From Candidatus Pullilachnospira stercoravium (GTDB lineage: Bacteria; Bacillota; Clostridia; Lachnospirales; Lachnospiraceae): 43,373 nt of DNA. Each line of letters opens with the position of its first letter. Within the stretch, counting starts at the first letter, position 1. The stretch is from assembly GCA_018713585.1 (NCBI GenBank), contig DVON01000027.1:1-43373 (forward strand). Direction: 5' to 3'. The position numbers were made by a program, and so were the translations under genes. Below are positions 9,057 through 18,347 of the stretch, piece after piece. A model generated the notes under the pieces. The model had not been told where the DNA came from and did no database searches. It worked only from the letters and a program-made list of their open reading frames with translations.

Positions 9057-9184
9057 ATTGTTCAGCTCTCCTCTGTCCCGCTACATTCGCCACGGGATCC
9101 CGAGGGCTCCGGGCGTCAGGCTGCGAAAAATGAGGCTGCATGTATACTTTTGTAACGGTGAATCCCGAAATCCGAACTGTTACT
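9057..9184 (-). repeat. Degenerate copy of family A element
   Basis: GTTCAGC...CTGTCCCGC...GGGATCCCGAGG...GGGCGTCAGGCTGC...ACTTTTGTAACGGTGAA...GAACTGTTAC collinear with the reverse complement of the 35821 copy. Confidence 0.7.
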
Positions 9185-9209
9185 AAAAAATTACTAAATC
9201 GAAGAATTT

Positions 9210-9397
9210 TGAAAAAATACTTTCAGATCGGGAAAAGCGGCTAAATAGGAGAGAATCCTGAAAAAAGATGCCTTCAAGACCGGGAAAAGCAGCTAAACCA
9301 GTGAAAAGCCTGAAAAAAGATACTTTCAAGACCAGGGAAAGCGGCTAAATCGGGAATAAATTTCAAAAAAGATGCTTTCTGGCCCGGGAAAACCCGG
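9210..9397. repeat. Imperfect tandem repeat, period about 52 bp, about 3.7 copies
   Basis: Units at 9210, 9259, 9311 and 9363 (49, 52, 52, 35+ nt): TGAAAAAAGATRCTTTCAAGACCGGGAAAAGCGGCTAAA... Confidence 0.85.
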
Positions 9398-9664
9398 ACT
9401 GGAGTTTGACTGCCATGAACTGCCTTATTCTCTGATATCTTTTGTTCTCTGGTAAAGAAAAATTTATTAACATCTGGTGCATTTGCTAGATTTATTTGGC
9501 AATTGCCTGTAATTATGTTATGGCAGCACACAGGAAAAGGCAGGAGTCAAACATACAAAATCTGTCTCCTGCCTTTCAAAAACAACATAATCAATTTTTA
9601 CCGTTACCTTCCGGTAAACTCTCCATATTGCCTTTCCTTATATTTCCGTTCCAGTTCCGCCGAA

Positions 9665-11941
9665 TCAGCGTTCTCCCACCCGGACAATATACGTTCCGCT
9701 GGTCTCATCCCGGAACACGATCTCTCCCAGCCCCGCAAGGAACTGGTCATTCAGCTGGTCTCCGTATTTTTCCCGTTCCATGGAACCCACAAAAATGTAA
9801 GACACATCCAGTTCTTCCACCAGACGGGCGGCCGTCTCCGGGTCTGCGGCGGTGTAGATGGCTTCCACCTGGGCGGATTTTTCATTGAGATCCTCAATAT
9901 TTCCCCGCCAGAGCCATTCGTGGACGTACCAGCCCAGCACCGTGGGCAGTCCCGTCATGGCCGACACCCGCTCGTAATCGCTGTAGCTGTCCCCGTTGGC
10001 CTCCAGCACCACCGGCTGGCCCTCCACATGGTCGTTCAGCCAGCGGATGGCCGCGGCGTCCTCCGGAAAATCCGTCTCCAGAAATGCCGTGGCGTCCAGC
10101 CCCTGATACAGTTCCCGGTTCCACACCTGGCCGAACCAGGAATGTACGGCTGTACCCACATAACAGCAGCAGCCCGCAAAGCACACAAATCCGGCGGTCA
10201 TCAGTGCCTTCCGGATCCGGTGTTTTTTCGCCAGCCACAGCCGCACAAAGGCGTAGGCCATCACCATGCCGAACATCATGAACGCCTGATACGTCAGTTT
10301 GAACATGGTATTGGAGCGGGCATACTCTTTTTCATAGATATCCCGCACATAAACCAGCTCCGGAATCAGGATCAGCCCGATGGCGGAAAATCCCAGGATC
10401 ACTCCGAAAAAATCCGCGGAGGGCGGCAGAAGCTTTCCCGGCTTCCGATCCCGGAACACACAGACCATAAATACCAGCGTCACCAAAAAAGGCAGTCCCC
10501 AGATCAGCCACCACTGATAGGGGCGGGTATGATTCTGGGCCAGGGCGATGCCGTTGACCATGGTTTCAAAGGTGGCGGTGAAGGGCAGGGCAAACACCGT
10601 TCCCAGAAAGAGCACCCACACCGCATGGATCAGGCTGGTCAGGGCCGTACACCGCAGCGCCTCCCGGCGGTTCCGCTGCCGGCTGTATTTCAGGTAATTG
10701 CAGTAGATCACCCCCAGGCCGCCCATCACATAGTAGATCACAAAATCCCAGTAGTTGGTCCAGTGAAACAGGCCGATAAAAAATCCCAGCAGCCACACAT
10801 AGGGTTCCAGAAGAGCCTGCCGCACCGCCGCCCGCCATCCTGCCGCGGCGATTTCCCCTTCCGCTTTTCTCGCATAGCGCTGCACCATGGCGTAAACCAG
10901 ACAGATCAGCGCCAGCACAAACATCACATTAACCACATGGGCGTGCAGGTCCCCCAGCACGAAAGAATAAGAAGGAAATTCATGGATGGTTTTGTCATTT
11001 CCTTCCGGATAATAGCCGATATACCGGGTGGAATTGGGAAACCAGTAGGTGTAATCTCCCTGGGGAAGTCCCAGGAGATTCTTCACCCATGGGATCACCT
11101 TTCCCACCAGCACATAGTGCATATTTCCCGCCAGACTGACTCCGGCGCCGGCCAGCAGGCCGCCCAGCGCCGCCGTCCATCCCGCTTTGGCCGCCACTGC
11201 CTTCCGCGTTTTGGCCAGATGATCCAGCAACATCTGCCGCACCAGGGTAAACGGCAGCACAAAGGCAAAGGACGCCACAAAGGTTCTCATGATATTATAC
11301 GTCTTCTCCACCCCTGTGCCGGTGAGCTTTGTGAGAAATACGGCGAAATACTGACCGCCGTAATAGTAGTTGATGGTCCCTTCACTGTACCAGAGATCCC
11401 GGACCGGCAGCGTGTCGCTGCGCATCATGGCCATCATAAATCCGTAGTCCATGAATTTCTCCGTCCCGTAGGCCGCCGGACGGAATCCCGCGAAGTAGGT
11501 CCACAGAAGGAAAAACAGGACAAACAGCAGCTCTCCGTCCACCATGGCTCCCATATGCCGCTCCGTGAACATTCCCCGGTAGGCCTGGGGCCGCACTTTT
11601 CTCATCCGGAAACCCAAACCCCAGCAGGCCACGCCGGTGACCACAGCCGCCCCCAGGCATACATATGGCCGGAAGGGCAGCAGGCCGCAGGTTACGGATA
11701 CCCAGGCCAGAAATCCCGAAAAAGCCACGCCCAGCACTTTGGATACCATCCAACCCCGGTCCGCGAAATCCCTGAACAACAGGGACGTCAGGGGATAGCA
11801 GGCCACCCCCAGAAGCACAGACATCAGCCACCATTTCAGAAATACATCCGCGTCCTCTCCCAGAAGCCAGATACTTCCTGCCAGCAGTATGCCGGTCAGA
11901 ATCAGTTTTGCCAGCGTCCAGATCTGTCTGTTATTTTTCAC
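9665..11941 (-). CDS. DUF2298 (YYY-type) polytopic membrane protein
   Basis: 758 aa, many TM segments; FRPAAYGTEKFMDYGFMMAMMRSDTLPVRDLWYSEGTINYYYGGQYFAVFLTKLTG and SFVLGDLHAHVVNVMFVL fit the DUF2298 family. Confidence 0.85.
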   Translation of the reverse strand: MKNNRQIWTLAKLILTGILLAGSIWLLGEDADVFLKWWLMSVLLGVACYPLTSLLFRDFADRGWMVSKVLGVAFSGFLAWVSVTCGLLPFRPYVCLGAAVVTGVACWGLGFRMRKVRPQAYRGMFTERHMGAMVDGELLFVLFFLLWTYFAGFRPAAYGTEKFMDYGFMMAMMRSDTLPVRDLWYSEGTINYYYGGQYFAVFLTKLTGTGVEKTYNIMRTFVASFAFVLPFTLVRQMLLDHLAKTRKAVAAKAGWTAALGGLLAGAGVSLAGNMHYVLVGKVIPWVKNLLGLPQGDYTYWFPNSTRYIGYYPEGNDKTIHEFPSYSFVLGDLHAHVVNVMFVLALICLVYAMVQRYARKAEGEIAAAGWRAAVRQALLEPYVWLLGFFIGLFHWTNYWDFVIYYVMGGLGVIYCNYLKYSRQRNRREALRCTALTSLIHAVWVLFLGTVFALPFTATFETMVNGIALAQNHTRPYQWWLIWGLPFLVTLVFMVCVFRDRKPGKLLPPSADFFGVILGFSAIGLILIPELVYVRDIYEKEYARSNTMFKLTYQAFMMFGMVMAYAFVRLWLAKKHRIRKALMTAGFVCFAGCCCYVGTAVHSWFGQVWNRELYQGLDATAFLETDFPEDAAAIRWLNDHVEGQPVVLEANGDSYSDYERVSAMTGLPTVLGWYVHEWLWRGNIEDLNEKSAQVEAIYTAADPETAARLVEELDVSYIFVGSMEREKYGDQLNDQFLAGLGEIVFRDETSGTYIVRVGER

Positions 11942-12054
11942 TTTCTGCCTCCTTGTTCTTTCACAACACGGGAAAATCCCCGCGTCTTTTTGCCCGTCCC
12001 CATTCAGAGGGCGCGTCCGGTCTCATATTTTTCCGGACTTACACCTCCCGGATT

Positions 12055-12774
12055 TCAGAGGGTCTTTCTGAGATTCCGGAAATCCCGCACCGCATGCAGG
12101 CCGATACGAACGATTTTCTTCATGTTCAGAGAATTTTTTCCGCCCCTTCTGGGCCCGAAAAAAATGGGATAATAGGTGACTCCCATTCCACTGCGGATGT
12201 AAATCACGGTCATCAGCACATTGGCCAGCGGGTGGTTTTCCGGAATCTTCCGGATCACCTGCTCCAGCTGATCCGCCCGCATCAGCCGGAACGGCGTGTT
12301 TGCGTCCTCCGTGCGGCAACCGAAGATCACCCGGATCACCGCCCGGAGCGTCCGGGTCACCAGCACCCGCTGCCAGCCGTCCATCCGGTGCACACGGCTG
12401 CCGATCAGAAGGCCGCCCCGCCCTCTCTCCTTCCACAGCTTATCAAAATCCGCCGGATCCGTCTGTCCGTCCGAATCCGTCTGAAATACATAGTCGGCGC
12501 CTTCCGCCAGCGCGCACCGGTAACCGTAAAGCACCGTGGCGCCGTGGCCCTGGTTTTCCTTGTGCACTGCCCGCAGGCAGGGATACTGCCGCATCAGTCC
12601 TCCCAGCAGTTTCCAGCTGCCGTCTGTGCTGCCGTCGTCAATGATAAACAGACGGCTGTTTTTCCCGGACCGCTGGGCCACCGGATGCCACTGGCGCACC
12701 ACCTCTTCCAGGTTGCTCTCCTCATTATAGGCCGGGATCACAATGATCAGCCGGTCCTCACTGTTTTCTGTCAT
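12055..12774 (-). CDS. Glycosyltransferase family 2
   Basis: In-frame start MTENSEDRLIIVIPAYNEESNLEEVV at 12774 with GGGGAG RBS; FIIDDGSTDGSW, QTDSDGQTDP. Confidence 0.9.
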   Translation of the reverse strand: MTENSEDRLIIVIPAYNEESNLEEVVRQWHPVAQRSGKNSRLFIIDDGSTDGSWKLLGGLMRQYPCLRAVHKENQGHGATVLYGYRCALAEGADYVFQTDSDGQTDPADFDKLWKERGRGGLLIGSRVHRMDGWQRVLVTRTLRAVIRVIFGCRTEDANTPFRLMRADQLEQVIRKIPENHPLANVLMTVIYIRSGMGVTYYPIFFGPRRGGKNSLNMKKIVRIGLHAVRDFRNLRKTL

Positions 12775-13639
12775 ACTGCTCCCCTTTAATCTGCCTTCGA
12801 TATTCTTTGGGAGACATCCCATATTCCTTCCGGAACGCCCGGAAAAAACTGGAATAATCCCGAAATCCGCACAACACATACACCTGGCTGATGGGCGTTT
12901 CCCCCGCCAGCAGGAACCTGCAGGCCTCCAGGCGTTTCTTCAGTATATACTGGTGCAGGCTCAGCCCGCCATTTTCCTTAAATAAATGGGCGATGTGGTA
13001 TTTGCTCAGGTAAAATTCCCCTGCAATCCGATCCAGCGTCAGTTCCCCGTCAAGATGCGTCTCCACATAGCCGCAGATTTTTTCAAAGACACTCTGCTCT
13101 CCGTTTTCCTCCGGATGCTCCCTTTCATAGAGCAGCCGGTTCAGATAAAGCAGAAGCCGCTCCAGCAGCAGCCGCTGTTCCACTTCTGTCCCATAGTGGC
13201 CGCTGTGCATCTCCTCAATCAGTTCAAACAGCCGGTTCTGAACCCTTCCCGCCTCCAGCGGGTCACAGGAAAACCGGAACAAACCTTTGCCTGCCCGCTC
13301 CTTCAGGCCGCCGAAGCAGCTGCTTTTCTCCTGCAGTTCTTCCCAGAAGCTCTGACTCACCCAGAGAATCACTCTCCGGTAAGGCTTCTCCCAGCCGCCG
13401 AACCGGGGAAAATGCACCGTATCCGGCGGAATTACCAGAAAATCCCCGGAAAGCAGCTCCGCCCCCTCATCCCCCGCCTGCATCCGCACCTTTCCCTCCA
13501 GGAAAAAGTAAATCTCATAGCAGGAATGGCTGTGGGGCTGCACCGGCTCCAGATACGTGTCACTGTAGTAATACAGCTCAAAATCCTCCCGGATCATCTG
13601 CTGTCTTCTGGTAAATTCTGATTTCAGGCTGTTTTTCAT
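12758..13639 (-). CDS. AraC family transcriptional regulator with cupin sensor
   Basis: HSHSCYEIYFFLEGKVRMQAGD cupin; C-terminal HTH LDRIAGEFYLSKYHIAHLFKENGGLSLHQYI...YSSFFRAFRKEYGMSPKEYRRQ. Likely start MKNSLKSEF at 13639. Confidence 0.9.
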   Translation of the reverse strand: MKNSLKSEFTRRQQMIREDFELYYYSDTYLEPVQPHSHSCYEIYFFLEGKVRMQAGDEGAELLSGDFLVIPPDTVHFPRFGGWEKPYRRVILWVSQSFWEELQEKSSCFGGLKERAGKGLFRFSCDPLEAGRVQNRLFELIEEMHSGHYGTEVEQRLLLERLLLYLNRLLYEREHPEENGEQSVFEKICGYVETHLDGELTLDRIAGEFYLSKYHIAHLFKENGGLSLHQYILKKRLEACRFLLAGETPISQVYVLCGFRDYSSFFRAFRKEYGMSPKEYRRQIKGEQYDRKQ

Positions 13640-13781
13640 CGAAATCTCCATTTCTTTATGCTGCCGCGGCACAGTATTGCCGCCGAACCTCATTATAACC
13701 GATCACCGCAATATTTACAATGTTTCTGCCAACTTCGCCAATCGAATTTTCGCTGAAATTCCTGTAGACTGTAAACAAAAA

Positions 13782-13924
13782 GTTACAGTTCAGCCTTCCG
13801 GCTTCACTGCCACAAAAGCATGCACACAGGCTGCGGGAAACGCAGCCTGGCGCCCGCAGGCCTCGGGATCCCGCTGCAAAAGCAGCGTGACACCTCGCGG
13901 GACAGTAGAAGGCTGAACTGTTAC
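13782..13924. repeat. Family A element, full 143-bp copy with terminal inverted repeats (MITE/BIME-like)
   Basis: GTTACAGTTCAGCC...GGCTGAACTGTTAC termini, several internal hairpins; nearly identical to 35821..35963. Confidence 0.9.
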
Positions 13925-13937
13925 GAAAAAAACACCT

Positions 13938-13966
13938 GGGCCATTCGGCCGGAAAGGAGAAAATAT
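13938..13966 (+). repeat. Family B core with SD, directly upstream of uxuA
   Basis: GGGCCATTCGGCCGGAAAGGAGAAAATATG. Confidence 0.55.
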
Positions 13967-15044
13967 GGAAATGACGCTTCGTTGGTATGGGAGTGGGTAT
14001 GATACGGTCACCCTGGAACAGATCCGGCAGATTCCGGGGGTGACGGGCGTGATCACCACCCTGTACGGCACAAAACCGGGGGAGGTGTGGTCCCGCCGGG
14101 ACATTCACGCGCTGAAGGAGGAGGTGGAGGCGGCCGGCCTGCACATTGCGGGCATTGAGAGTGTGAATATTCACGACGCCATCAAGACCGGCGCTCCCGA
14201 AAGGGATACCTACATTGACAATTACATTGCCACCCTCCGCCATCTGGGCCAGGAGGATATCCATCTGGTCTGCTACAATTTTATGCCGGTATTTGACTGG
14301 ACCAGAACCGAGCTGGCCAGAAAACGGCCGGACGGCTCCACAGTGCTGGCTTATTCCCAGAAACAGGTGGACGCCCTGGATCCGGAAACCATGTTCGCCT
14401 CCGTGGACGCGGGAAGCGGCGGATTTGTCATGCCCGGCTGGGAACCGGACCGGCTGGCGCATCTGAAGGATCTGTTCGCCATGTACCGCCAGGTGGATGA
14501 GGAGGCGCTGTTCGCCAATCTAAAATATTTTCTGGAAAGGATCCTGCCGGTCTGCCGGGAATATGACATTTCTATGGCCATCCACCCGGACGATCCCGCC
14601 TGGAGTGTTTTCGGCCTGCCCCGGATCATCACCTGCAAAGAGAATCTTCTCCGGATGATGGAGATGGTGGACGATCCCCACAACGGCGTCACCCTCTGCA
14701 CCGGATCTCTGGGAACCAATCCGGACAATGACCTGGTGGATATCATCCACTCCCTGAAGGGCCGGATCCATTTCGCCCATGTGCGCAACCTGAAATACAA
14801 CACCAGAGATGATTTTGAGGAGGCGGCCCATCTTTCCTCAGACGGAAGCTTTGATATGTACGCCATCATGAAAGCTCTGTACGACATCGGCTTTACCGGC
14901 CCCATCCGCCCGGATCACGGCAGAATGATCTGGGGAGAAAAGGCCATGCCAGGCTACGGCCTTTACGACCGGGCGCTGGGGGCTGCCTATCTGAACGGTT
15001 TATGGGAAGCCATCGAAAAGCAGGGAAAGGAGCGTTCTATATGA
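13965..15044 (+). CDS. uxuA: Mannonate dehydratase
   Basis: 359 aa; MEMTLRWYGSGYDTVTLEQIRQIPGVTGVITTLYG, MAIHPDDPAW, IRPDHGRMIWGE. Confidence 0.97.
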   Translation: MEMTLRWYGSGYDTVTLEQIRQIPGVTGVITTLYGTKPGEVWSRRDIHALKEEVEAAGLHIAGIESVNIHDAIKTGAPERDTYIDNYIATLRHLGQEDIHLVCYNFMPVFDWTRTELARKRPDGSTVLAYSQKQVDALDPETMFASVDAGSGGFVMPGWEPDRLAHLKDLFAMYRQVDEEALFANLKYFLERILPVCREYDISMAIHPDDPAWSVFGLPRIITCKENLLRMMEMVDDPHNGVTLCTGSLGTNPDNDLVDIIHSLKGRIHFAHVRNLKYNTRDDFEEAAHLSSDGSFDMYAIMKALYDIGFTGPIRPDHGRMIWGEKAMPGYGLYDRALGAAYLNGLWEAIEKQGKERSI

Positions 15045-16708
15045 AACTGACTTTACAGGGGCTGGCAAACCGTAAGGAGTGGATTCAGGCCGGTTTTCAG
15101 CTCCCCACCTTCGATTATCCGGCGGTATCTGCCCGCACCAGAAAAGCGCCCTGCTGGATTCATTTCGGATGCGGAAATATTTTCCGGGCTTTCCAGGCCC
15201 GGATGGTACAGGAGCTGCTGGATGCGGGCGTGATGGACCGGGGAGTGACCGCCGTCTCCGGCACAAACCCGGCAACCATCCGGCAGTCCTTCGCCCCTTA
15301 TGACAATCTCAGCATCCTGGTAACCCTGGGCGTGGACGGCACGCTGACAAAAACGGTGGTGGGAAGTATCATGGAAGCCCTTCCCGCTCTGGGCCAGACG
15401 CCGGAAGAGGAAGCGCGGCTGCGGGAAATCTTTTCCTCCCCCTCCCTGCAGATGGCATCCTTCACCATCACCGAAAAAGGCTACGCCCTCCGGGACGCCT
15501 CGGGGCAGTACCTTCCCGAAGTGGAACAGGATCTGCAGACGGGGCCCGGACACTGCCGGAGCTATCTGGGACAGGTGACCTCCCTGTTATCTACCCGTTA
15601 CCGGAACGGCCGCCATCCTCTGGCCATGGTCAGCATGGACAACTGTTCCCACAACGGGGACGTGCTGAAGCAGGCCGTTCTCGCCATCGCCGAAGCCTGG
15701 GAAAAGAGCGGACTGGTTTCGGAAGGATTTTCCGGCTGGCTGGGGGATCCCTCCTGCGTCTCCTTCCCCTGGACCATGATCGACAAAATTACGCCCCGGC
15801 CGGATGAAACCATCCGCCGGATGCTTGCGGAGGATGGGGTGGAGGATCTTACCATCCGCTCCAATGTCACCGGCTCCGTAGCCGCTCCCTTTGTCAACGC
15901 GGAGGCCTGCGAGTATCTGGTGATCGAGGACGCCTTTCCGGCAGGCCGTCCGCCGCTGGAAAAAGGCGGGGTTCTCTTCGCCTCCCGGGAAACGGTGGAA
16001 AAAACGGAACGGATGAAGGTCTGCACCTGCCTGAATCCCCTGCACACCGCGCTGGCCATCTTCGGTTGTCTTCTGGGCTATGACCGGATGTCCGGGGAAA
16101 TGAAGGATCCGGCCCTGGTACGGCTGGCCCTGTCCGTGGGATATCAGGAGGGTCTGCCGGTGGTCACCCATCCCGGCGTCCTGGATCCGGAACAGTTTCT
16201 CCGGGAAGTGGTGACCCTGCGGATTCCCAATCCGTATCTGCCGGACACCCCGCAGCGGATCGCCACCGACACCTCCCAGAAACTGCCGGTGCGCTTCGGG
16301 GAAACCCTGAAAGCCTGGCTGGCCCGCCCGGATCTCTCCGTCCGGGATCTGGTCTGGATTCCCCTGGTATTTGCGGGATGGCTCCGGTATCTGCTGGCGG
16401 TGGATGATGCGGGAAATCCTTTCTCTCCCAGCCCCGATCCGCGGCTTGCCCAACTTTCCGGCATCCTGAAAGATTTCCATCCGGGTATCCGGCCGGATAC
16501 GGACGAGATCTGCCGGAAGCTGTCGGGGCTGTTTACGGACGCCTCCCTCTGGGGCGTGGATCTGAACGCCTGCGGCCTTTCCCGGAAGGTGGCGGAGGAT
16601 TTTGGCCGGATGCTGGCTGGCCCCGGCGCTGTGAGAGAACTGCTTCAGGAAATGCAGAAGCTGCCCGCGGACGGCATCCCGGAGGATCTGAGGCAGAACT
16701 TTTTCTGA
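15041..16708 (+). CDS. Mannitol dehydrogenase family protein (fructuronate reductase-like)
   Basis: MKLTLQGLANRKEWIQAGFQLPTFDY..., IHFGCGNIFRAFQARMVQELLD, VSMDNCSHNGDVLKQAV; follows uxuA with an ATGA overlap. Confidence 0.9.
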   Translation: MKLTLQGLANRKEWIQAGFQLPTFDYPAVSARTRKAPCWIHFGCGNIFRAFQARMVQELLDAGVMDRGVTAVSGTNPATIRQSFAPYDNLSILVTLGVDGTLTKTVVGSIMEALPALGQTPEEEARLREIFSSPSLQMASFTITEKGYALRDASGQYLPEVEQDLQTGPGHCRSYLGQVTSLLSTRYRNGRHPLAMVSMDNCSHNGDVLKQAVLAIAEAWEKSGLVSEGFSGWLGDPSCVSFPWTMIDKITPRPDETIRRMLAEDGVEDLTIRSNVTGSVAAPFVNAEACEYLVIEDAFPAGRPPLEKGGVLFASRETVEKTERMKVCTCLNPLHTALAIFGCLLGYDRMSGEMKDPALVRLALSVGYQEGLPVVTHPGVLDPEQFLREVVTLRIPNPYLPDTPQRIATDTSQKLPVRFGETLKAWLARPDLSVRDLVWIPLVFAGWLRYLLAVDDAGNPFSPSPDPRLAQLSGILKDFHPGIRPDTDEICRKLSGLFTDASLWGVDLNACGLSRKVAEDFGRMLAGPGAVRELLQEMQKLPADGIPEDLRQNFF

Positions 16709-16751
16709 CCGCCATCTGTCCATTCTGCAGTGCCGAAATGTGAGCTTTTTT

Positions 16752-18128
16752 TTACTGCCCCAGCGCATACAGGCGACTGTATTCTCCGCCTTTTTTCAGC
16801 AGCTCCTCATGGGTTCCTTTCTCACAGACGCCGCCGTCGGCCAGCACCACGATCTGGTCCACCTTCTGGATGGTGGACAGCCGGTGGGCGATGATCACGC
16901 TGGTTCTGTTTTTCATCATCCGGGCAAGAGCTGCCTGCACCGCCGTCTCGCTTTCATAGTCCAGGGCACTGGTGGCCTCGTCCAGAATCAGGATGGACGG
17001 ATTTTTCAGAAAAACCCTGGCCAGGCTGATTCTCTGCCGCTGTCCGCCGGACAGAGTAATTCCGTGGGTTCCCACCAATGTATCGTATCCATGGGCCAGC
17101 TTTTCAATGAATCCGTCCGCATTGGCCAGCCGGGCCGCCTCCCGGATCTCCTGCTCCTGCTCCAGCATGTCCATAAACCGGATAAATCCGGCTTTTCCTT
17201 CTTCATACAGCTTCATGAAATTCAGCAGAATCCGCACCGGCTCCGCCAGACTTCCCACATACAGGAGAAAGGTGATCAGAACCGGGATATCCAGCGTTCC
17301 GTTTCCCACAAAAAGCGCCCCGAAAAACACCGTGAGCATGGTGAGAAACTGGGGATATCCGCCCACCACCTCATAAAAGAAAGCTTCTGTCCGGTAAAAA
17401 CGGCAGCGGCTGTCGGTATAGCTCCGGCTCTTCCGGGAAAAATACTCCGCCTCCTGCTTCTCATTTCCAAATGCCTTCACCGTGCGGATTCCCGACAGCG
17501 CATCCTCCAGGCACTCATTCATCGCCGCCAGCTCCTGCTTTGCCGCCAGCGTATCCCGCTCCAGCGCCCGGTCCGCCCGCAACGCGTAAAAGGTCAGCAC
17601 CGGAAGCACGCAGAACACAATTCCCGTCAGCGGGGCATTGATATTCACCAGAATCACAAAAGCTCCCACAAATTTGATCAGCGTCATCAGCAGATCCTCC
17701 GGCCCGTGATGGAACACCTCCGTCATTCCGGTGAGATCATTGGACATCACCGTCATCAGTTTTCCCGGCGGATTGGCCGCATGGAAACGGAAGGACTGCC
17801 TCTGATAATGGGCAAATAATTCCTCCCGCATGGCAGATTCCATCTTTGCCCCCATGGCATGACCAAAATACGCATAGATCACATTGGCAGCCACCTGAAC
17901 GGTCAGCAGAATCAGCAGAACAATCCCCGCTCCGATCAGCCGTTTCTGCGTTCCCGGCGTCTGCCGCGCCAGAACCTCCTGGGTGATGTAGCCGGACACC
18001 AGCGGAAACAGCAGCACCGACACCGCGCTGACGCAGGCAAAAAACATATCCATGGCAAAGATGCCCCTGTACGGTTTATAGTAGGATAGAAATTTTGTGA
18101 GCCTTTTTCTGGTAATGATTTTCTTCAT
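16752..18128 (-). pseudogene. ABC exporter (TMD-NBD fusion) with internal in-frame deletion removing Walker A/Q-loop; intact reading frame, probably non-functional or specialised
   Basis: 458 aa. Exporter TMD then ...[74 protein letters not shown]; no GxxGxGKS/T and no Q-loop. Signature, Walker B and H-loop are present. Confidence 0.8.
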
Positions 18129-18231
18129 AGATCCTCCATATCATCCGGAGGGCTATCGGACAATTACCGTCCGGATCTCATTATCTCCATCTTAGCGGCC
18201 CATCTCCGGAAAGTCAATCCCGTTGCTCATA

Positions 18232-18260
18232 TTGACTTCCCGCGTCATCCTCATTATAAT
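18232..18260 (+). promoter_or_regulatory. Putative sigma-A promoter for the HicB-like gene
   Basis: TTGACT(18232-18237)-17 nt-TATAAT(18255-18260). Confidence 0.7.
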
Positions 18261-18347
18261 GAAGAAAGATTTTGTGGCCGACCGGCCGATACAAAACGCA
18301 TTTGAAAAGAAAGGAGCAGGCTGCCCTGACGGCAGCCGGGTAATGCC

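Noticed and set aside
9210-9397. CRISPR array
   Set aside because: Units are directly adjacent and imperfect with no constant-repeat/variable-spacer pattern; no cas genes in the window.
9503-12172. 889-aa plus-strand ORF
   Set aside because: Antisense shadow of the DUF2298 and GT2 genes; low-complexity His/Pro/Gln/Arg-rich translation with no family resemblance.
13782-13924. Rho-independent terminator or small protein gene in the family A element
   Set aside because: Multiple hairpins but no proper T-tract, and copies lie upstream of genes; better explained as a dispersed repeat.
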